Assembly: GCA_025667525.1 (NCBI GenBank) | Contig: CM046876.1 | Location: forward strand, 16,975,320 to 17,039,319 | Direction of reading: 5' to 3' | Length of the DNA stretch: 64,000 bases | Source of the DNA: Glebionis coronaria | Taxonomy: Eukaryota > Streptophyta > Magnoliopsida > Asterales > Asteraceae | Shown: one piece after another, positions 11,345-23,706 of the stretch | Layout: every line of letters starts with the position of its first letter | Position numbering within the stretch: the first letter of the stretch is position 1 | Program-made: the position numbers and the translations under genes | The notes under the pieces: model-generated | Seen by the model: only the letters and a program-made list of their open reading frames with translations | What the model was told of the DNA's origin: nothing | Databases searched by the model: none

Positions 11345-14300
11345 TCAAGCCATAGGATTTGAGATATTGAGCATCCCTAGCTCAGCAACTAGCCTGTTGA
11401 ACGAAGGTTCAACCAAAGGCTTTGTGAAAATATCAGCTAGTTGCAGCTTTGTGGGAACAAAGTGCAGCTCAATATCTCCCTTCATTATGTGATCCCTGAT
11501 AAAATGATACCTAAGATCAATGTGTTTGGTACGTGAGTGAAGAATAGGGTTGTTGGAGATGGAAATGGCACTGGTGTTGTCACAAAAGATTGGCACTTTG
11601 TCATATAAGATTTCATAGTCAGCAACTTGACTTTTCATCCAGAGCACCTGAGCACAACAGCTGGCAGCAGCGACATATTCTGCTTCAGCTGAAGACATGG
11701 CCACAGTGTTTTGCTTCTTAGCACTCCATCCAACCAATTTTCCTCCTAGGATTTGACAGCTACCTGAGGTGCTTTTCTTGTCAATACAACATCCTTCATA
11801 GTCTGAATCTGAATAGGCCTTGAGATCAAAGCCTGATTCCTTGGGATACCATAGACCTAGGGAGGGTGTTCCTTTGAGATACCTGAAAATTTTCTTAACA
11901 GCCACTAGATGGGATTCTTTTGGGTTAGCTTGGTACCTTGCACAGAGACATGTGGAGAATTAGATATCAGGACGACTAGTTGTTAGATACATGAGTGACC
12001 CAATCATGCCTCTGTATAAAGTCTTATTAACAGAGACCCCTGATTCATCGTGACCCAAGTTGTTGGTTGGAAGCATGGGGCATTTCACTGATGCACAATC
12101 AGCTAAGTCATATTTTTTAAGTAAATATTTAACATACTTTTCTTGACAAATTGAAATTCCCTTAGGACATTGTTTAATTTGAAAACCCAAAAAGTAAGTT
12201 AATTCACCCATCATACTCATCTCATATTTCTTGGTCATTAATTTAGCAAAACGTTTACTAAGATTAACATTTGTTGACCCAAAGATGATATCATCCACAT
12301 AAATCTGCACAATGATGAAATCACTTTTATCCTTGAAGGTAAAGAGAGTTTTATCAATAGAACCCCTGGCAAAATTTTTTTCAGTTAAGAAATTAGAAAG
12401 AGTTTCATACCATGCTCTTGGAGCTTGTTTTAACCCATACATGGCTTTGTGTAATCTGTACACATGATTGGGAAACTCGCTGTTCTCGAATCCTTCAGGT
12501 TGTTCAGCATATACTTCCTCAGCCAAATCTCCATTGAGGAATGCACTCTTAACATCCATCTGATACACAGTGAAGTTCATATAAGCAGCATAAGCCAGGA
12601 AGATTCTGATGGCTTCACGTCTTGCTATAGGAGCAAATGTTTCATCATAATCAATTCCTTCAGTCTGAGTATACCCCTGTGCCATCACCCTGACCTTGTT
12701 TCTGATGATGTTTCCAATTTCATCCATTTTATTTCTATAGATCCATCTAGTGCCTGTGATATTCTTTCTAGGTGGAGCTGGCACTAGTGCCCATACTTTG
12801 TTCCTTTTGAACTGATTGATTTCTTCCTGCATAGCAGCTACCCACCCATCTTCTACAAGAGCCTCAGCTACTCTCTTAGGTTCAATTTGAGAGAGAAATT
12901 CAGCAAAGAGACATTCATTGGCTGAGGCAGACTCTGAGTCATGAATTCGCTGTCTAGTAGTAACCCCTGCATTAGGTTCCTCAATGATGTTGACAAGAAG
13001 AATGTGTTGATCTCTTGACCACTTGGTTTGAGGAGCTGGGGAATCATGGACAGGAACACTTGTGGGGATAGCTGGTACTAATTGAGTTTCATCCTGCTGA
13101 CTAGGAGGGCTTTCTTCAAAGACTACTTCAGTGTCTGAGTCTACTTCAGCCATATCAAGGGGTATAAGTTCATTATCAGCAGGAGATTCTTCAGGGATTT
13201 GAAGAATTGGTGAGTCATCAATAGAAGTAGAGGAAGAAGGACTACAAGAAGTCTGTGGTTCTTCTTCATCAAGTTCCTGAGAGGTAGGAACTTCAATGTT
13301 GTGTGTAGACAGAGGGTCAAAAGCAGGAACATAAGGAGTGAGAGTGTTGGAGTGATGATGGTGATGACTGGCAGGTCTAGGTTCGGAGAATTCATCACTT
13401 GGGAAAGACACATTTTCATTAAAATCAATTTCATCACCCTCTGTTCCAGTTCTCTGTATGACATCATCATCTTCATTGAATTTGACATGAAAGGTTTCTT
13501 CTACTTCTTGTCTTCTGATATTGAATACTCTGAAGGCTTTGGTTGTTGGAGAGTGTCCCAAGAAGAAACCATCATCAGCTTTTTCATCAAATTTTCCAAG
13601 TTTATCCCTGTAGTTATAAATGAACACAGGGCATCCAAAAACATGAAAATAGCTGACATCTGGAGATCTGTTTCTGAAAACTTCATAGGAAGTTTTACCA
13701 TGTCTTTTGACAATGATTGATCTATTTTGTGTGTAGCAGGCAGTGTGAACAGCTTCTCCCCAAAATTGCTTTGGTAGGGCTGCACCATTCAACATAGTTC
13801 TGGCTGCTTCAATCAAAGTCCTGTTTCTTCTTTCAGCCACACCATTTTGTTCAGGGGTGCCAGTTGAAGAGAAGTTTTGTGAAATACCCTTTTCATCACA
13901 AAAAGATTCAAGTTGATGATTCTTGAACTCGGTACCATTATCACTTCTTAGAGCTTTGACTCTAACATCATTCATATTTTCAACCTGTCTGATGAAGGAC
14001 ATGATGGTATCAGCTGCATCACTTTTCCTTCTGAGGAAGAACACCCATGTATACCTTGAAAACTCATCAACTATGACCAAGGTGTATTTGTTGTGATTAA
14101 TGGTCTGAGGTTTGACATGCCCAAACAAATCCATGTGAAGGAGATGTAAGGACTTGTCAATAGAGAATGATTGCCTGGTCTTGAATGAAGACCTGTGATG
14201 CTTTCCCTTGACACAGGTTGAACAAGTCTTGTCTTTAGAAAACATCACTGAAGGTAGACCAGCAACCAGGTTTTGTGTGGCTATCTTGTTGATGTTCTTG

Positions 14301-14749
14301 AAGTTGAGATGTGACAGTCTTTTGTGCCACAGCCAATTGACACTTTCAGAGGCTTTAGCAAGAAAACAATTTGAGCTGTCTTCAGAGCAAACAACCATGT
14401 TTATGACATAAACATCTCTCCTTCTTGGTGCAATAAGCACAACATCATTGTTCTTGTTGAATATGGTTCCCTGAGTCTTAGTAAACAAAACCTTGTAGTC
14501 AGCATCACACAATTGGCTGATGCTAATAAGATTGTGTTTAAGACCATTCACATATGCAACCCTCGTAAAAGTTATCCCATTGCAGTTCATTGAGCCGTAT
14601 CCCTCTGTGTCGCCTGAAGAATTATCTCCAAACACCACTTTAGGGCCTGGCTCCCTTGAGTATCTGTGCAGGTATTGTTGAATCCCTGTCATGTGTCTAG
14701 AACAGCCACTGTCTAGATACCATACCGATTCCTTAAGATGTTTCTGCAC
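11345..14749 (-). pseudogene. pol: Copia pol of element A: protease, integrase, RT, RNase H
   Basis: About 1135 codons in one frame. Order: aspartic protease [10 protein letters not shown] at the N-terminus; GAG-pre-integrase [15 protein letters not shown] with the HHCC finger ending [11 protein letters not shown]; integrase core with [17 protein letters not shown] and [11 protein letters not shown]; a long linker; RT with [14 protein letters not shown] and an intact catalytic YVDDIIFGS near 12290; RNase H with AYSDSDYEGC, AEAEYVAA and CDNTSA. One in-frame TAA at 11962-11960 separates RT from RNase H. Apart from that stop the frame is open, so this copy is only lightly damaged. It begins at a GTG-CAG directly after the gag frame ends; the frame differs from gag. 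Confidence 0.93.
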
Positions 14750-14770
14750 AGATACATAGAAACAAGTTAG
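14744..14770 (-). promoter_or_regulatory. Pyrimidine-rich TGTGCAG at the gag/pol frame change of A
   Basis: The minus strand reads TTGTTTCTATGTATCTGTGCAG, with the AG just before the first pol codons (AAACATCTTAAGG). It resembles a plant 3' splice site. The same layout occurs in copia E at 38108-38126. Confidence 0.45.
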
Positions 14771-17327
14771 TTCCTATGGTGAACCCACTTTCCAGTGGGT
14801 TCCCTGAATTGCTGATTAGCAATTCTTGTGCTCCTATAGAACTTTTGGTGATGGGAAGGACAATTAGCTGTCTCATGGGTAAAACTTCCACAGATATCAC
14901 AACCTGGGAAGTCACCACACTCATCTGAGTGATGGTCTGTGAATCCACATAATTTATAGGGAGGATAAGGTCTGTAGTTTCCTTGTTGTCTTTTAGAACC
15001 CTGTTGTCTTTCCTTAGAAGGTGTCTGAGCTCTCTTAACAGCCATTTGTCTATCATGATCTAAGGTCATGTGGTGAGAGTTCTTACAGATATTGCAATAA
15101 GGTTTGACTAACCTTTCCCCCTTGGGTACACCTAGGACTGACTTAGGTTCACGAGAAGTAGAGCATTCAGCGGAAGGCTTAATGTGTTGTTTTAAGAGTT
15201 CTACTTCTTTCATTAGAGACAACAGTCGTTCTTTAGTTGAGGAGTTAACTTTGTTCACAGCTTTTGTTGAGACAGGCTTAAATGAAACTTGCTTACCAGA
15301 TTGTTTAGCAGGTACAGAAAATATTTTAGCTGGTGGTTTCTTAACATCTGTTTTAAGTTCACCCTTAGCTGCTCGTGAGGAACTGTTGGGTTCAACTCCA
15401 GAGAGTTTGGGTAAAGGTGGTAATTCAGCCACATCTTCAGAGACAGGGTCATCAGTCAAAATAGGATCTGACATATGAATAGTCTCTGTAGATTTAAGAA
15501 CAATCTCTTTGGGTTTGGTGAGAATTTTCAACTTATTTTTCTTAGTAGATACATCCCTTTTAATATCAGCAGGCAGTTCATCATTAAGCAATTGATCTAT
15601 AGTGAACCTACTACACAGCCATTTTTCAATAACCTTGTTTAATTCAGATACTTGATCATTTAAGGCACTATTTTTAAAGGTTAACCTACTGACTTCATTT
15701 TGAAGGGATATTTTCTCTAAATTAACCCGTTTGAGAGTTTCACATTCAGATTTAGCAATCAACAGTTCATTTTTAACAGAGTGAAACTTATCAAGTAGGT
15801 TCTTTCTTTGTTCCTTAACAAAGTGCAAATCAACAATGGTGTAATCAAGGACATGTTTGCGTTCATCACTATCAGACATAGATAAAAGCCTGTGTACCTT
15901 TTTCATTGTGATGTCAACCCATTGTCCTGATCTTGCATCACCTTTCCCAACAGTTGGTTCATCCTCAGCTATAGTCATGAAAGCCCTGACTCTAGTAGTA
16001 TCTTCCTCATCTGAAGTCAGTGGCTCATCATTCCAATCATATGCTTCAGCTACCAACCCTTTCTCTGTCTTTTTATCACCTCCTTTCTTCTTAGACAGAG
16101 CTTCAAGCTTCAAATTCATCTGTTCTAGCTCAGCTATAAGTGCCTTGTACTTGTTCTTGTAATCCTTCTTCTCATTGTCCGATGAGTTGGATTGGTGAGA
16201 TGAGTTGTTATGTTGTGGTTTGAACTTATAAGGTTTGGTGGAAGATGATGGATAGGAAGGCGAGGATGTCTTGGTGGAAGGACAGTCTTTTTGGAAGTGT
16301 CCAAGCTTTCCACAGGCAAAACAAGTTTCTTTTGATCTGTCAGTTTGTTTACTAGTTGATCCTATTCTCCTTGCTCTTTTGAAGAATCTTCTTTGATTGG
16401 CTAGTAAGGCTCTTTCATGAAACTCAGCATTAAGGTCTGTCAAGAACTCTTGGCTGATGCAGGTGTCTTCTTCAACATCAGAGTCGCTGTCATGAGGATG
16501 TGGTGCAGAGATCAAGGCTTTGGAAGTTGCTCCTTGAACTACAAGTCTTTCAGTCTCTGACTTGTATATAGTATCAATCAGCCCTTCTTCATAATTATAC
16601 TTTCCATAAAGCTGAGCTAAGGTGTCATTCTTGATTGAGTTATTGGCTCTCTGAGTCTGATTCATACTCAGCCACTTTCTTGGAAGGCTGTTGACAAATG
16701 TGGCATTAATCTTATCTTGTCCAATGGTGACATCATTCATAGCTAGGTCATTGAGAAGAATCTTCAGCCTTGTATAGGTTTGTTGAACCTTTTCACCTTC
16801 AAGTGACTTGAAGGCATTGAACTGAAGTCTGAGTGCCTGAATCTTGGGTTCTCTGGTTTCAGAGGGTCCTTCATGGCCAAGGATGAGGTCTGTCCACATT
16901 TGCTTGGCTGTGGGACTATGAATGACAGACTTCATGATGTGTTTGGGTAGACAAGATATGATGATGCTTTTGAGACGTTTATCTTGGTTTGCCAATTTTC
17001 TATCAGCTGGAGTCCATTGTTTGAGAGGTTTGGGAAGAGGGTTTTCTTCAGTGGAGGTAAGCGCCATGGGAACATAAGGACCATTTTCTAAAATTTCTAG
17101 AAGAAATGGTTCAAGTCCATCGAGATACACAAGGAATTGACTCTTCCAACTAGCAAAATCTTCTTCATCAAAGACTGGGACACTAGTGACATATGATCCG
17201 CCTCTTGAGTCAAGAAGTTGGGGTAGATCATCGTCATTAGGAGGTGGAGGGTGAGTCTTGGTGAAGATAGTGATGCATTGTTTTTGTTTCCAAAAGGTGA
17301 TTGTGGTGGGTTAGAATTTTCTGGCAT
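14767..17327 (-). pseudogene. gag: Copia gag of element A with CCHC zinc knuckles
   Basis: The likely start is ATG at 17327-17325 (MPENSNPPQSPFGN). The frame of the main body (17220-14767) differs from that of the first 30 or so codons, so one frameshift lies near 17230-17290. Domains: copia gag (UBN2-type) about residues 35-250, with SWKSQFLVYLDGLEPFLL and KMWTDLILGHEGP-type blocks; first CCHC CFACGKLGHFQKDC; a coiled coil (KNKYKALIAELEQMNLKLEA); a longer helical region (VKEQRKNLLDKFHSVKNELL); and a C-terminal CCHC CDICGSFTHETANC. It ends WVHHRN-stop just before pol. Length, about 850 codons, is large for copia gag but usual for Sireviruses. It packages the RNA into the virus-like particle. 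Confidence 0.88.
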
Positions 17328-17387
17328 GGTGGATCTTGATTATAAAACTGAGAACGATGTTTCTTGAAGGTTTTAATATCAAACACC

Positions 17388-17399
17388 ACTCTGATACCA
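17388..17399 (-). other. Primer-binding site of copia A
   Basis: The minus strand reads TGGTATCAGAGT two bases after the 5' LTR, matching the 3' end of initiator tRNA-Met (TGGTATCAGAGC) at 11 of 12 positions. Confidence 0.9.
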
Positions 17400-17401
17400 A
17401 T

Positions 17402-18145
17402 TGAAAGTCCCTAATCAATGCTAGAAACACTAAACTTAACTAATCAACACAAGTTATTACTTTTCAAACGTAATCTTATTATTGCATAATAAAGAATTAC
17501 AAGTGTTATGGATAACATCGTTTGATGACAATGTGTTGTGCATACTTTGAACAACTATAAACCCTAACTTTTGAATACAGTCACAGCTGTTTGATTCAAT
17601 AAGTTCTAAGCATTAATGGTGTGAATATTCTCAAAGTGTTGAACATTAATGCTGGGATACACATCATATTTATAGTGATACGAGGTTGACCTAAGTACTA
17701 GTTGATGGTGACTACACAAGACATTCACTTTTTAGACATCTGTAACAAGATGCTCTTCTATTCTTGTAGTCTGCCATAATGCTTTAAGGAAACAGATCTT
17801 GAAACAGTTTCCTTTTTCTTTATTGTCTCGAACACACAAATGGCATGTCCAAAGTGTGTTGAGTGTTAACAGGGTATTGCCACCCCTGTTAACCCTCAAC
17901 CCCTCAGAGTCCCTGATACATCTTGGCTGTTATCCATCACAGCCAATGAGTATGTCTTCAAGTAATCTTTGACTTCCTTGACAATGTCTCTGACATGGAC
18001 TCCTCTGAGGTTGCTCATAGAGACTTGGATCTCTGTGAGTCTTGCGATACTTGCCTGTCTCCTAGGCACATGCAAGGGACTATCTAACAGCTTAATTGTG
18101 TTTAAATCTATGATCAGGGAATCTAACAAACTTAGATTCCCAACA
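17402..18145 (-). repeat. 5' LTR of copia A
   Basis: 744 bp, same termini as the 3' copy. A TATAAATA box (minus strand) lies at 17667-17674 and would start transcription toward gag. The TSD ATAGG follows at 18146-18150. Confidence 0.95.
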
Positions 18146-20130
18146 ATAGGAACATGTATAAGTATTCTGTCTACTGTGTACGTAACTGATTATATCATGT
18201 CTTAGCTTGTTTTATATATTCTTGTCTTGTTTAACTGATTTTAATATTATGTTGTGCTTATCATGTATTCAAAGTATTATGGTTAAGTATTACTCGTATT
18301 CTTGTATTATTATACTTGTTGTGTAATAGTAAGTAACTTTCTAAAAATATCAGGTTCCCTAAAATAGAAGGTTTCCAAAAAATAAAAAGTTTCCAAAAAT
18401 AGATTAACTTCTAAAAATAGATCAGTTTCTAAAAATAGAAAGTTTTTATATTTAGAAATAAGCTAGATTAATAAGCCAATAATATAAGCTTAAGTTTACT
18501 GATTAAATAACATAAGTCATGTAATTATTTGTATAATTTATTTATAATATCATGTTAATTAAATAAACTATAGGTTATACGATTTAATTAAATATAATCA
18601 TGATTTAATTAAATTAAGGTGTATAAAATACTTAGGTTAAACATGTATTAATAATATATTATTTTTTACCTAAGTCATGTCTATTAATTAATTATATTCC
18701 ATGTTTTAAATAATTAATTAATACTATAGTCTAAATTAAATAAATACAATACTTAGGTTAAAACATGTATTATTTCATAAATAATAATAACCTAAGTCCA
18801 TCATTAATTAAATTAATTATTAGTCATGTTTTAATTAATTTAATTTTCTTGTTAAAGTAATATAACTTGTAAAAACTAATAACTTGTAAAAATTAGTCGT
18901 GAACCGGACCCGTGATTTTAATTTAGACCCATCGTGAACCGGACCGAACTCCCCCTTGAACCGGACCAAACAAACACCCCCTTAACAGTGGCGAACCGGC
19001 TCAGCCGGTTGCCACTGTCTGTGCAAAACCGCCACCGGCTTAAGCCGGTGGTTTCCCCTAGTCTGCCTCGACTAGCCACTGCCTCAACAAAGTTCCCACC
19101 GACGTTTAGCCAGTGGTTCCCCCTTGCCGAGCCATGCGTTCCCCCTGCTTGACAAAAACAGCCACCGGTCTTGGACCAGTGGTGTTTCTTGCTGCTGCCG
19201 AGACCAAGAAAACCACAAGGCCACCTCGACTTACGTCGGTGTCCCTTGTTTTACCCTGTTGCCGAACCACAAAGGCTACACCGAGACCCCAAGGTCTCGG
19301 CTGTGGTCACACGTGAGACACCGAGAGCTTTGGCTCTCGGTTTGTGTGTGTCGGTTGAACCAAACCAACCCCAAACCCGATTCTTTTTCCATTCTTTTAT
19401 TTATCCCATGATTTTAACATGTTTGTTTACTTGTTTTTATTAATCCCCATGTTTACATGTTCTTGATCTAATAAAAGAATAAACGAAAAAGGATTTAAGG
19501 ATTTACCGAGTGCGTGAAACAAATGAGAACCAGTAACACGAACACTATACTTGTTTTTAATTCACCAAGATCAATCAAACACCTCCTTTGGTGTGTTGTA
19601 GCCGGCGGCCAAGGAAGAAAGACAAGGAGGCTAGGGTTTTTGATTTTTTAGAAAAACTCTGTATAATGAAAATATGTTTTCCCTTTTTGTTTATTTGGTA
19701 AAAATAACATGGGCTTGGCCTTCCTTGTCTTGGTGTCCGCGGGTATGTGGGGCCCACAAGGGGAAACCCGAACATTTTTCATGTTTAATAAATTACGTGT
19801 TCACCGTTAATGTTTTCGTGTGAGTTCGTAATTAATCATAATCACGAACTTGTAATTACGTACGTATTTATTATAATACGATTAATATCGTTTACGTACA
19901 AGTATTTATTATGACACGATAACGTTCATGATTTCATGTTCGTGATTATAATTATTATTGTTAATAATTATCGTGTACTATCACGTACTTAATACTTATC
20001 GTGCAATAAAACGTACGTAAATTCTGTAATTAATATTCGTGACACGTGTTCGTGCTATAAAAGGAAAGTTTTAGTTTGTATATACGTTTACTAAGTGTAC
20101 TGTTCATGGTAAAAGCATGCGGGTTTTACA
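18146..20130 (-). repeat. B 3' LTR, proximal part (right of copia A)
   Basis: It matches 51133-53080 of the 5' LTR and ends GGGTTTTACA at the polypurine tract. It contains AT-rich TTAATTAA repeats (18480-18850), then a GC-rich CCGGT segment (18900-19330) whose several open frames are on both strands and repeat in the other LTR, so they are not genes. A TATAAAAGG at 20056 is on the antisense strand relative to the element. Confidence 0.92.
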
Positions 20131-20170
20131 ACTCTTTCCCCCTAAAAGGGATAGTTCGTCCCTGAATTAT
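20131..20170 (-). promoter_or_regulatory. Polypurine tract and decayed hairpin of element B
   Basis: The minus strand reads ATAATTCAGGGACGAACTAT, then CCCTTTTAGGGGGAAAGAGT, then the LTR. The hairpin is the counterpart of the one in F but pairs at only 6 of 8 positions. Confidence 0.75.
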
Positions 20171-20205
20171 AGATAAAGTAAACTGAAAGAGAAACATACC
20201 CGAAT

Positions 20206-20808
20206 TCAAAACTTGAAATGAGGGTAAGAAGCCCGGATAGACTCCTCTGTTTCCCAAGTGGCTTCATGCTTGGTATGATCCCTCCAAAGGATTTTGACGA
20301 ATGGAATCGTCTTATTCCTCATGACTCTTTCTTGTCTGTCAAGAACTCGCTCGGGTTCCTCTATGAAGGTAAGATCTTCACGAATCTGTTCCAGTGGATA
20401 CCGAACCGTGTGAAGGGGATGGTATTTGTACCCTCTAAGTAAGGACACGTGGAAAAAGTCATGAACGTGAGAAAGCTACGGAGGTAATGCTAAACGGTAA
20501 GATACTTCACCGACTCGCTCGATGATATCAAACGGTCCGATGAATCGAGGACTAAGTTTCCCTTTGATTCCAAAATGTCTAACACAACGTGCCGGTGATA
20601 CCTTAAGAAAGACATGATCTCCGACGATGAAATGTAAGTCCCTACGATGCTTGTCGACATAACTCTTCTGACGTGCGCGAGCTTCTTGTAGTTTTGCCTT
20701 AGCTACAACAACCTTCTCGTTGGTCAACTCTATCATCTACGGTCCTTCAAGTGTTCGCTCACTAACCTGATCCCAGCAGATTGGGGTGCGACACTTTCTG
20801 CCATACAA
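20206..20808 (-). pseudogene. C-terminal integrase and chromodomain of element B
   Basis: In sense order: the end of the integrase (GRKCRTPICWDQVSERTLEGP) directly left of the D insertion; the integrase C-terminal region (KAKLQEARARQKSYVDKHRR, then GDHVFLKVSP and KLSPRFIGPFDIIERVG); and a chromodomain (VLDRQERVMRNKTIPFVKI, then WRDHTKHEATWETEESIR, ending YPHFKF) at about 20370-20209. The chromodomain identifies B as a chromovirus; it is thought to steer integration toward marked chromatin. In-frame stops lie after LEGP and after RLALPP. The final stop at 20206-20208 fits the family's usual C-terminus. Confidence 0.9.
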
Positions 20809-23691
20809 TGTGAGAACCCGTACTTTCTCAACATTATTTTATTCTTTTTATTCGTGTTTCTGAATTTTATAACGTATTTCGTTTTCTTGTATTGTTATAT
20901 GTAAATCTTGAGATTCTTAAATTTTAATAAATTATACCTTTCAAGTATTTTCTGATCGTTCATAAATGCTTTACATGGAATTATAAATTTTTTTATTTTA
21001 TTTTTCCATATTTATTTAAATCAAAGTTTTTGATTTAAAATCATCCGCGTGTGTTTTACAACGAGTTTATACAAAATCAATGAACAACGAGAATTCCTAG
21101 TGATCGTGATACCGACGGATGCTCAAAATTTTACATTTATTTACCGATTGTGTCGAAAATTAATATTTTTGATGATGTCGTTTTAATTACGTATTAAGTC
21201 GTGTCGGGAAATCATATAATCATTTTATGATGCATTGTAACTTTTGAAAAGTATTTTTACGAAACCCGAGTCCCGTAAATATTTTCAAAATTTACTAATA
21301 GTCATTTTCTACCATTTTGACTATTAAATTGCTTCTAGGTCCAAAACTATCCAATATTTGTAATTTCTACCACCATCAAAAAACACACACAAAAATTTGT
21401 CCATCTCTACCCTTTCCTCTCAAACATTCCGCCACCCCCTCACCACCTAAAACATCCATAAAATTTGATTTTTGAGTTGAATCTCTTAAAACTAAATTAA
21501 GACCACCTCCTAAAATCTTGTGGTGATTCTAATGATATCAAAATCATGTACATGCATCAACTTTTGAAGATTTTATAATTTTGTGATTGGATTATGTTTA
21601 AATCATCTTGCATGTGTTATTTTTGGTAAGATCATCTTATTTTGCTCACAAAATGTTTGGATTTTGATCTTTGATTTTTGGTAGATTTTGCATGCAAGTG
21701 TTTTTATGAGTGTTTGGTTGATGAGAATGATGGTATAGTGATCCTAGAGGTATGGGCATGATTAGCTTTGGTGGGAAAATTGATTTGTCATGTTTTCTAA
21801 AAGTATATTTTGGGACAGCAGGTCTTTAGCAGATTTTTCGTGGGTTTAACTTCTGAGATAGGCTGAGATTATTTGATATTATTGTAGAGTTTTCCGAGAC
21901 GCTCGTTTTGGTATAAGATAGAGCTTCTAAGTCATTACGAGCCAAAAGTTATGCTAGTTTTAGTATTCGTGTACCAGGAGATGCAAGTCGGCACAATCCG
22001 AAATTGTGGCTGATTTTGGGTCGACTCTCGGGGACTTTAGGCTTGGTTAGATAATGTGTACTACTGGTTTTTAAAGTCTATAAACTTAATTTGATGATTC
22101 TAGTAGTGGTTTTAAAAGACGGATTGTCAAGTTAGTACTTTTAAAGCGGTGTGAACGGTTTTATAAAACAAGTATACAATATGTCCCAAATTTGGAGTTG
22201 AGTAAAGTGTCGAGCTGATGGGTTTTAAAGTGTGAACTTTTGCTCAAACTTTGGTGAGGTCTTATACAGGTTATAAGTGACCTTGACACCAATTTTTATC
22301 TAAATCGGACAAGTCTAGATAGGGTAGATCGGTGTGTACATTCGGGGTGTACTTGCTTATTTTAATTTTGGACACATAGTTCAATGTTTGTGTTGCATGA
22401 GTTTGAGTATTCACCATCAGACATGGTGATTTACTCAAGTTCTTAGTCATTATATAAATTACTTAGCTACTGGTCCGAATAAGGTTAAAGAATAGTTTGA
22501 CTTGCGTTGACTTGGCGTCGTATGACGGGTCAATTTCAAGTGTACAAGTGTTTTAACGTGTAGTGTTGGAATAAATGGTTAGTATGAATTCATTTGGCTC
22601 ATGTCTTTGGTTTTGAAATACAAATACTTTGAAAACATTTAAGTCATATTACATTTGGTGTATATCGATATTTGAGTTCGAGTCTTAACGCGCGCCTTAT
22701 TGTGATAGGTTGCGGTTTTCGTGTTTCCCGGGCATCAATATCATCGGTGATCGTCTCACTACCATTGTTTCTAATCAGTTGCTGAGTACCGTGATTGACT
22801 TACCTCGTGGCTAAGGTGAGTTCATAGCCCCTTTTTACTTATACCTGGTTTCTAAACACGGGGTGAGATTTTACATGGTGGAACACAACCATTTAAAAAT
22901 TGTATGCTATCTAGAACTTGTATGCTATCCAGAACTTGTATGCTATCCAGAACATGTATGATTTTCAGCTTTTCAATATTATTATTGCTTTTTAGTCTAG
23001 CCTTGAGTTTTCTCTCCTGATCATGAACCGTTAATTATCCTGGTGCATTGCGCGAAGCGCGAATGTTGTGGGTGGATCCATCAGGATTGACTATCTCCGT
23101 CCCGATTACCTTGACGCACTAATATTCGTTTATACTTGAGTATTTAGGCTGAATACTCCCTAGAGGAACTTACACTGAGTTAAGCTTCGGTTCATGAACA
23201 GAACAGCAATAATAATGATTTCGGAGTATGGTTGACGTATATAACCATACTCCATACTACTTGTTTTACAAATGAATGTTTGTGTTCCACATCCTTATTG
23301 CTAAACCTATTAATATCACTCAACTTTATGTTGATGATTTTACATGTTTAATCTCAGGTATTATTAATTAGCTTTGCTTGGATGGGAGCCCGCAGGATAT
23401 TATCGCAGCTTGGAGATTTCTGTGATGCTTTTAAAAGACTGTTTTTAGTAAAACTGTTAGGAGTTTATTCTATCTTTTGGGCAACTTTATGTTATAAATC
23501 GAGACGAAATAATATAATTTTCTGCTTCTAAAACTCTCGGACCTATGCTTAAAAATTCTGACCTTTTATGATGTAATGTACATGTTTTTATTTCGTCAGC
23601 TTTGTATGAACTGTAATTCATTGTTTCTTGTACTATGACGTGTTACCCCCTCGTTGCCTAGTTGTTCCATGTCAGATTTTGGGGTCTCACA
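20809..23691 (+). repeat. 5' LTR of element D (2883 bp)
   Basis: Terminal inverted repeat TGTGAGA/TCTCACA. It lacks about 47 bp near 21371 that the right LTR keeps (28508-28556), including a TATATAAA box. Three copies of an 18-bp unit TTGTATGCTATCCAGAAC lie at about 22898-22951. No ORF of note. Confidence 0.92.
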
Positions 23692-23694
23692 GAT

Positions 23695-23706
23695 TGGTAT
23701 CAGAGC
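23695..23706 (+). other. Primer-binding site of element D
   Basis: TGGTATCAGAGC starts three bases after the LTR and is a perfect match to the 3' end of initiator tRNA-Met; the match continues as GATGG. Confidence 0.9.

Larger units (their letters stand above)
5490..18145 (-). mobile_element. Element A: Sirevirus-like Ty1/copia element, 12.66 kb
   Basis: Two LTRs of 745 and 744 bp (5490-6234 and 17402-18145) start TGTTGGGAAT and end GGACTTTCA on the minus strand. They are flanked by the 5-bp duplication ATAGG (5485-5489 and 18146-18150). A tRNA-iMet type PBS, gag with CCHC motifs, and pol in copia order (protease, integrase, RT, RNase H) follow. More than 5 kb of extra sequence with a third ORF lies between pol and the 3' LTR; this, with the long gag, fits the Sirevirus group. 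LTR identity is about 97% by eye. The uninterrupted B LTR at 51130-51145 is the empty-site sequence. Confidence 0.95.

Noticed and set aside
18934..19443. Several overlapping open frames in a GC-rich patch (also at 52115-52392)
   Set aside because: They lie in the B LTRs, overlap in all frames, show no domain and differ by indels between the two LTRs.
20056..20064. TATAAAAGG as a promoter of B
   Set aside because: It is on the strand opposite to B transcription and near the LTR terminus; without RNA evidence I do not call it.
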